Shown piece after piece: positions 6,429-8,564 of a stretch of DNA of 8,564 nt (position 1 is its first letter; each line of letters begins with the position of its first letter). The notes beneath the pieces are model-generated. The model was given only the letters and a program-made list of their open reading frames with translations, searched no databases and was not told the DNA's origin. A program made the translations under genes and the position numbers. The stretch covers positions 1 to 8,564 of the forward strand of contig DAOWJX010000250.1 of the NCBI GenBank assembly GCA_030640155.1, written 5' to 3'. This DNA is from Candidatus Aegiribacteria sp. (GTDB taxonomy: Bacteria; Fermentibacterota; Fermentibacteria; Fermentibacterales; JCC-6).

Positions 6429-6477
6429 GCTCTTAATACACCACGTTTACGGACGCAGACATATGAACAAAATGGAA

Positions 6478-7350
6478 TTACAGCCAGAGCCTTAACTCTT
6501 TAACTGTAATGCCGTTGTCGTCTAGCTGCATCGATCTGTCTGAATCGAAACCGTAGAAAGTCTCAATACTCCGGTTATCCATCGATACTTTCCATATACG
6601 GTCAAAATCACTGTCAATACATACATACACTGTTCTGTTCAATGGATCGTAGATCGTAGAAGCCTTTGTGAACCAGATTTCATCCGTATTGACAGCGGCT
6701 TCGAGTGTTCCGAAAGCGTCTTCAAGAACGAAACCGTCGAAATTGTCTTCAAGAAAAGCAAGCGCATTTCTGTACCTGTCAGCGCCTACTCCCTCTATCT
6801 TCCCCACAGAGATGTCACGGGAATCAGCTATCTTGAAATTGGTCATCACAATCCAGTTACCCTCGATATAAGTGATCAGGTTTTCATCGAAACCCGCTTC
6901 TGCGATAATGGCGCGTCCGGAAGTGTCCGCAATCAGTATGTGCAGGGTAAGTTCGTACATATTGACCAGTTTGACAGTGTCGATGAACGCTTCGACCTGT
7001 TCCATTGATGTGCAGTCATCGATCGAAGTGATAAACAGCTCCCAGATATAGCGCTCATCGTACTCCGGATCCGGTTCACCTTCTATCATCGGGCACTGAT
7101 ACTGAAGTGAAGAGAACATGCCATGTTCATTCATAGCAACGGTAGGAATCCATATATCCCGGTCTCCGTCGTAAAAGGACATATCGAACACAAGTCCGCT
7201 GCCATACTCCGAAACATTGAAGCATATTTCCGATTCGGGCGGATAGTCGAAGTTCATACCGAACCAGGTCTCATCCGCGTAAACTGCGTATCCGGTGCAG
7301 GCAACAGCAATTGATGTCATACAGAAAAGAATTGCGAAAATATATGTCAT
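6478..7350 (-). CDS. Secreted Ntn-type amidohydrolase, choloylglycine hydrolase/C45-like
   Basis: This encodes 290 residues from the ATG at 7350, supported by AGGGGAG 9 nt upstream on the minus strand; an upstream ATG at 7374 has no such site. A short signal ends AVA|C. Cutting there would expose Cys18 as the new N-terminus, followed by CTGYAVYADETWFGMNFDY. This matches the start of cysteine Ntn-hydrolases (penicillin V acylase, bile salt hydrolase, C45 acyltransferase), in which the N-terminal Cys cleaves linear amides. D35 fits the conserved Asp, and N171 in VMTNFK fits the conserved active-site Asn region. The usual Arg of GRNxDW is replaced by Met32, and the loop is about two residues shorter. 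Substrate unknown; periplasmic or extracellular by inference. It points towards nikO and away from the protease at 7489, so it appears monocistronic. Superfamily fairly sure, activity unsure. Confidence 0.82.
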   Translation of the reverse strand: MTYIFAILFCMTSIAVACTGYAVYADETWFGMNFDYPPESEICFNVSEYGSGLVFDMSFYDGDRDIWIPTVAMNEHGMFSSLQYQCPMIEGEPDPEYDERYIWELFITSIDDCTSMEQVEAFIDTVKLVNMYELTLHILIADTSGRAIIAEAGFDENLITYIEGNWIVMTNFKIADSRDISVGKIEGVGADRYRNALAFLEDNFDGFVLEDAFGTLEAAVNTDEIWFTKASTIYDPLNRTVYVCIDSDFDRIWKVSMDNRSIETFYGFDSDRSMQLDDNGITVKELRLWL

Positions 7351-7488
7351 ATCTGTTTTCTCCCCTGGAAGCATTGCAGTATATCTACAGAAAGAAGAAC
7401 ATACTTATGCCGAATGAATATATGTTATGCTTGAAGATATGAAATACCTGCTTACACATATTACATTGCCTGTTCAGGAGGAATTAAA

Positions 7489-8564
7489 ATGAAGTCATTA
7501 TCCAGCAGTTGGATAACCCCCGTCATTGTGTCTTCAGTATTATTGATAGCCGTATTTTCAGCCACGGGGTTTGCGGATACTTCCACGGAAACAGTTCCGC
7601 CACCATTTGACGTACATATGCTGAGTAACATGTTCGTGGAGATATCTGAGGCTGTAGGTCCAAGTGTTGTAACAATCAATACGCTGACAACAGTCACAAC
7701 CGTAATGCCGTTATTCCCAAATTATTCTAATCCATTTTCCATGAACCAGTTTGAGAATGCCCCTTCTCCCCGTGAGCTGGAGTACACCACGACATCTGTC
7801 AGCAGCGGTGTGATTGTTTCAGAAAACGGGCTGATCCTTACGAATCACCATGTCGTGGGAGGTGCGGATGTGGTGGAAGTGGTACTCCAGAGTGGTGAAA
7901 AGTATTCCGGAGAACTCATTGGATCCGATCCCGCAACCGATCTGGCCGTAATACATATTGAAGCTTCCGGGCTTCCGGCGATTACAATTGGTGACAGTGA
8001 TGAACTCAGAGTCGGTCAATGGGTGCTTGCCGTCGGATCCCCTTTTTCTCTGAGTCAGACAGTAACCCAGGGGATAATAAGTTATATTGGCAGATCTGAT
8101 GTAGGACTTGTTGATTATGAGAAATACATACAGACTGACGCTGCTATTAATCCGGGAAACAGCGGCGGAGCACTGGTTGACCTTGATGGAAATCTTATTG
8201 GAATCAATACGGCAATTACAATAAACAGCAGTGGTTATCAGGGAATCGGATTTGCCATTCCTGTGAATCTTGCAGTGAGTGTTATGAATGATCTTCTGGA
8301 ATACGGGCATGTACGGAGGGGCTGGCTCGGAATTTCTATTCAGGAACTTACTCCCGGTCTATCTGAGCACTTCGGTTTTGATGAAGTTACTTTTGGAGTA
8401 CTTATCTCTCAGGTTCTTGCTGATACTCCAGCCATGGAATATGGTTTTCAGCATGGAGATATAATCCTCACAGTTAATGAAGAACCATTCAGGACTGTAG
8501 CGGAATTCAGAAACTCGATAGCAGACATTGAGCCGGGCACAGCAGTTGAGATAGGGATATTCCG
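7489..8564 (+). CDS. htrA: HtrA/DegP-family periplasmic serine protease, C-terminus beyond window
   Basis: There are 358 residues in view from the ATG at 7489, with AGGAGGA at 7476-7482 and 6 nt spacing. A signal peptide (about 1-29, ending GFA|D) sends it to the periplasm, where HtrA proteases degrade or refold damaged proteins. The trypsin-like domain has the full triad: H121 in TNHHVV, D151 in TDLAVI and S225 in GNSGGAL, with TVTQGIIS before the Ser loop. The loop before the first catalytic strands (about 60-100) is short and Asn/Pro-rich. The oxyanion-side motif is SSGVI rather than the common GSGVI. The first PDZ domain starts near RRGWLGI (about 279) and is cut by the window end, so the number of PDZ domains, and whether it is DegP/Q- or DegS-like, is not visible. 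It diverges from the hydrolase gene across a 138-bp gap. Confidence 0.95.
   Translation, partial: MKSLSSSWITPVIVSSVLLIAVFSATGFADTSTETVPPPFDVHMLSNMFVEISEAVGPSVVTINTLTTVTTVMPLFPNYSNPFSMNQFENAPSPRELEYTTTSVSSGVIVSENGLILTNHHVVGGADVVEVVLQSGEKYSGELIGSDPATDLAVIHIEASGLPAITIGDSDELRVGQWVLAVGSPFSLSQTVTQGIISYIGRSDVGLVDYEKYIQTDAAINPGNSGGALVDLDGNLIGINTAITINSSGYQGIGFAIPVNLAVSVMNDLLEYGHVRRGWLGISIQELTPGLSEHFGFDEVTFGVLISQVLADTPAMEYGFQHGDIILTVNEEPFRTVAEFRNSIADIEPGTAVEIGIF

Noticed and set aside
6397..6440. Intrinsic terminator after nikO
   Set aside because: The 8-bp inverted repeat has a 16-nt loop and is followed by GCTCTTAAT rather than a T-run, so it is recorded only as an inverted repeat.
7819..8310. 163-codon open frame on the minus strand
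   Set aside because: It lies entirely opposite the htrA gene, whose triad and motifs are intact; the translated product has no recognisable domain and no good ribosome binding site was noted.

Overview
The window looks like chromosome of a Gram-negative, probably uncultured anaerobic bacterium of moderate GC content. The signs are a lipoprotein with a lipobox, an HtrA-type periplasmic protease, several secreted proteins and strong AGGAGGA-type ribosome binding sites. The phylum cannot be fixed from the sequence; codon use and the secreted repeat and metalloprotease families would fit an FCB-like or candidate-phylum lineage, which is only a guess. No tRNA, rRNA, CRISPR array, insertion sequence or phage gene was seen.

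Layout. Positions 1-1243 (minus) hold the N-terminal 414 residues of a secreted HExxH zinc metallopeptidase that runs off the left edge. Diverging from it, 1481-2224 (plus) encodes a small secreted protein of about five beta-propeller-like repeats. A Fur-family metalloregulator follows at 2310-2738. After a 165-bp intergenic region with a good sigma70-type promoter and an unusual three-half-site operator comes a tightly overlapping five-gene operon at 2904-6398. It encodes a lipoprotein with a His/Cys-rich C-terminus, a NikL-like membrane-anchored periplasmic protein, and the ECF (energy-coupling factor) metal importer NikM-NikQ-NikO (CbiM/CbiQ/CbiO family). Converging on this operon is 6478-7350 (minus), a secreted Ntn-type (choloylglycine hydrolase/C45-like) amidohydrolase. 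The window ends in an HtrA/DegP-type serine protease (7489 to beyond 8564, plus).

How the genes work together. NikM carries the complete Ni/Co-binding N-terminus (Met1-His2) plus His67; NikQ has two RG coupling motifs and NikO is a full ABC ATPase. The two secreted or anchored proteins encoded first in the operon are plausible metal-handling accessory subunits, since no CbiN/NikN is present. The neighbouring Fur-type regulator is the obvious candidate to repress the operon through the ATTGC-N8-GCAAT-N8-ATTGC site, which lies over the predicted transcription start. No cobalamin riboswitch was recognised in the leader, so nickel is slightly favoured over cobalt. The most interesting part of the window is this regulator-operator-lipoprotein-ECF unit: the lipoprotein and the operator architecture are not ones I can assign to a described system. 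The flanking secreted enzymes look like independent genes.
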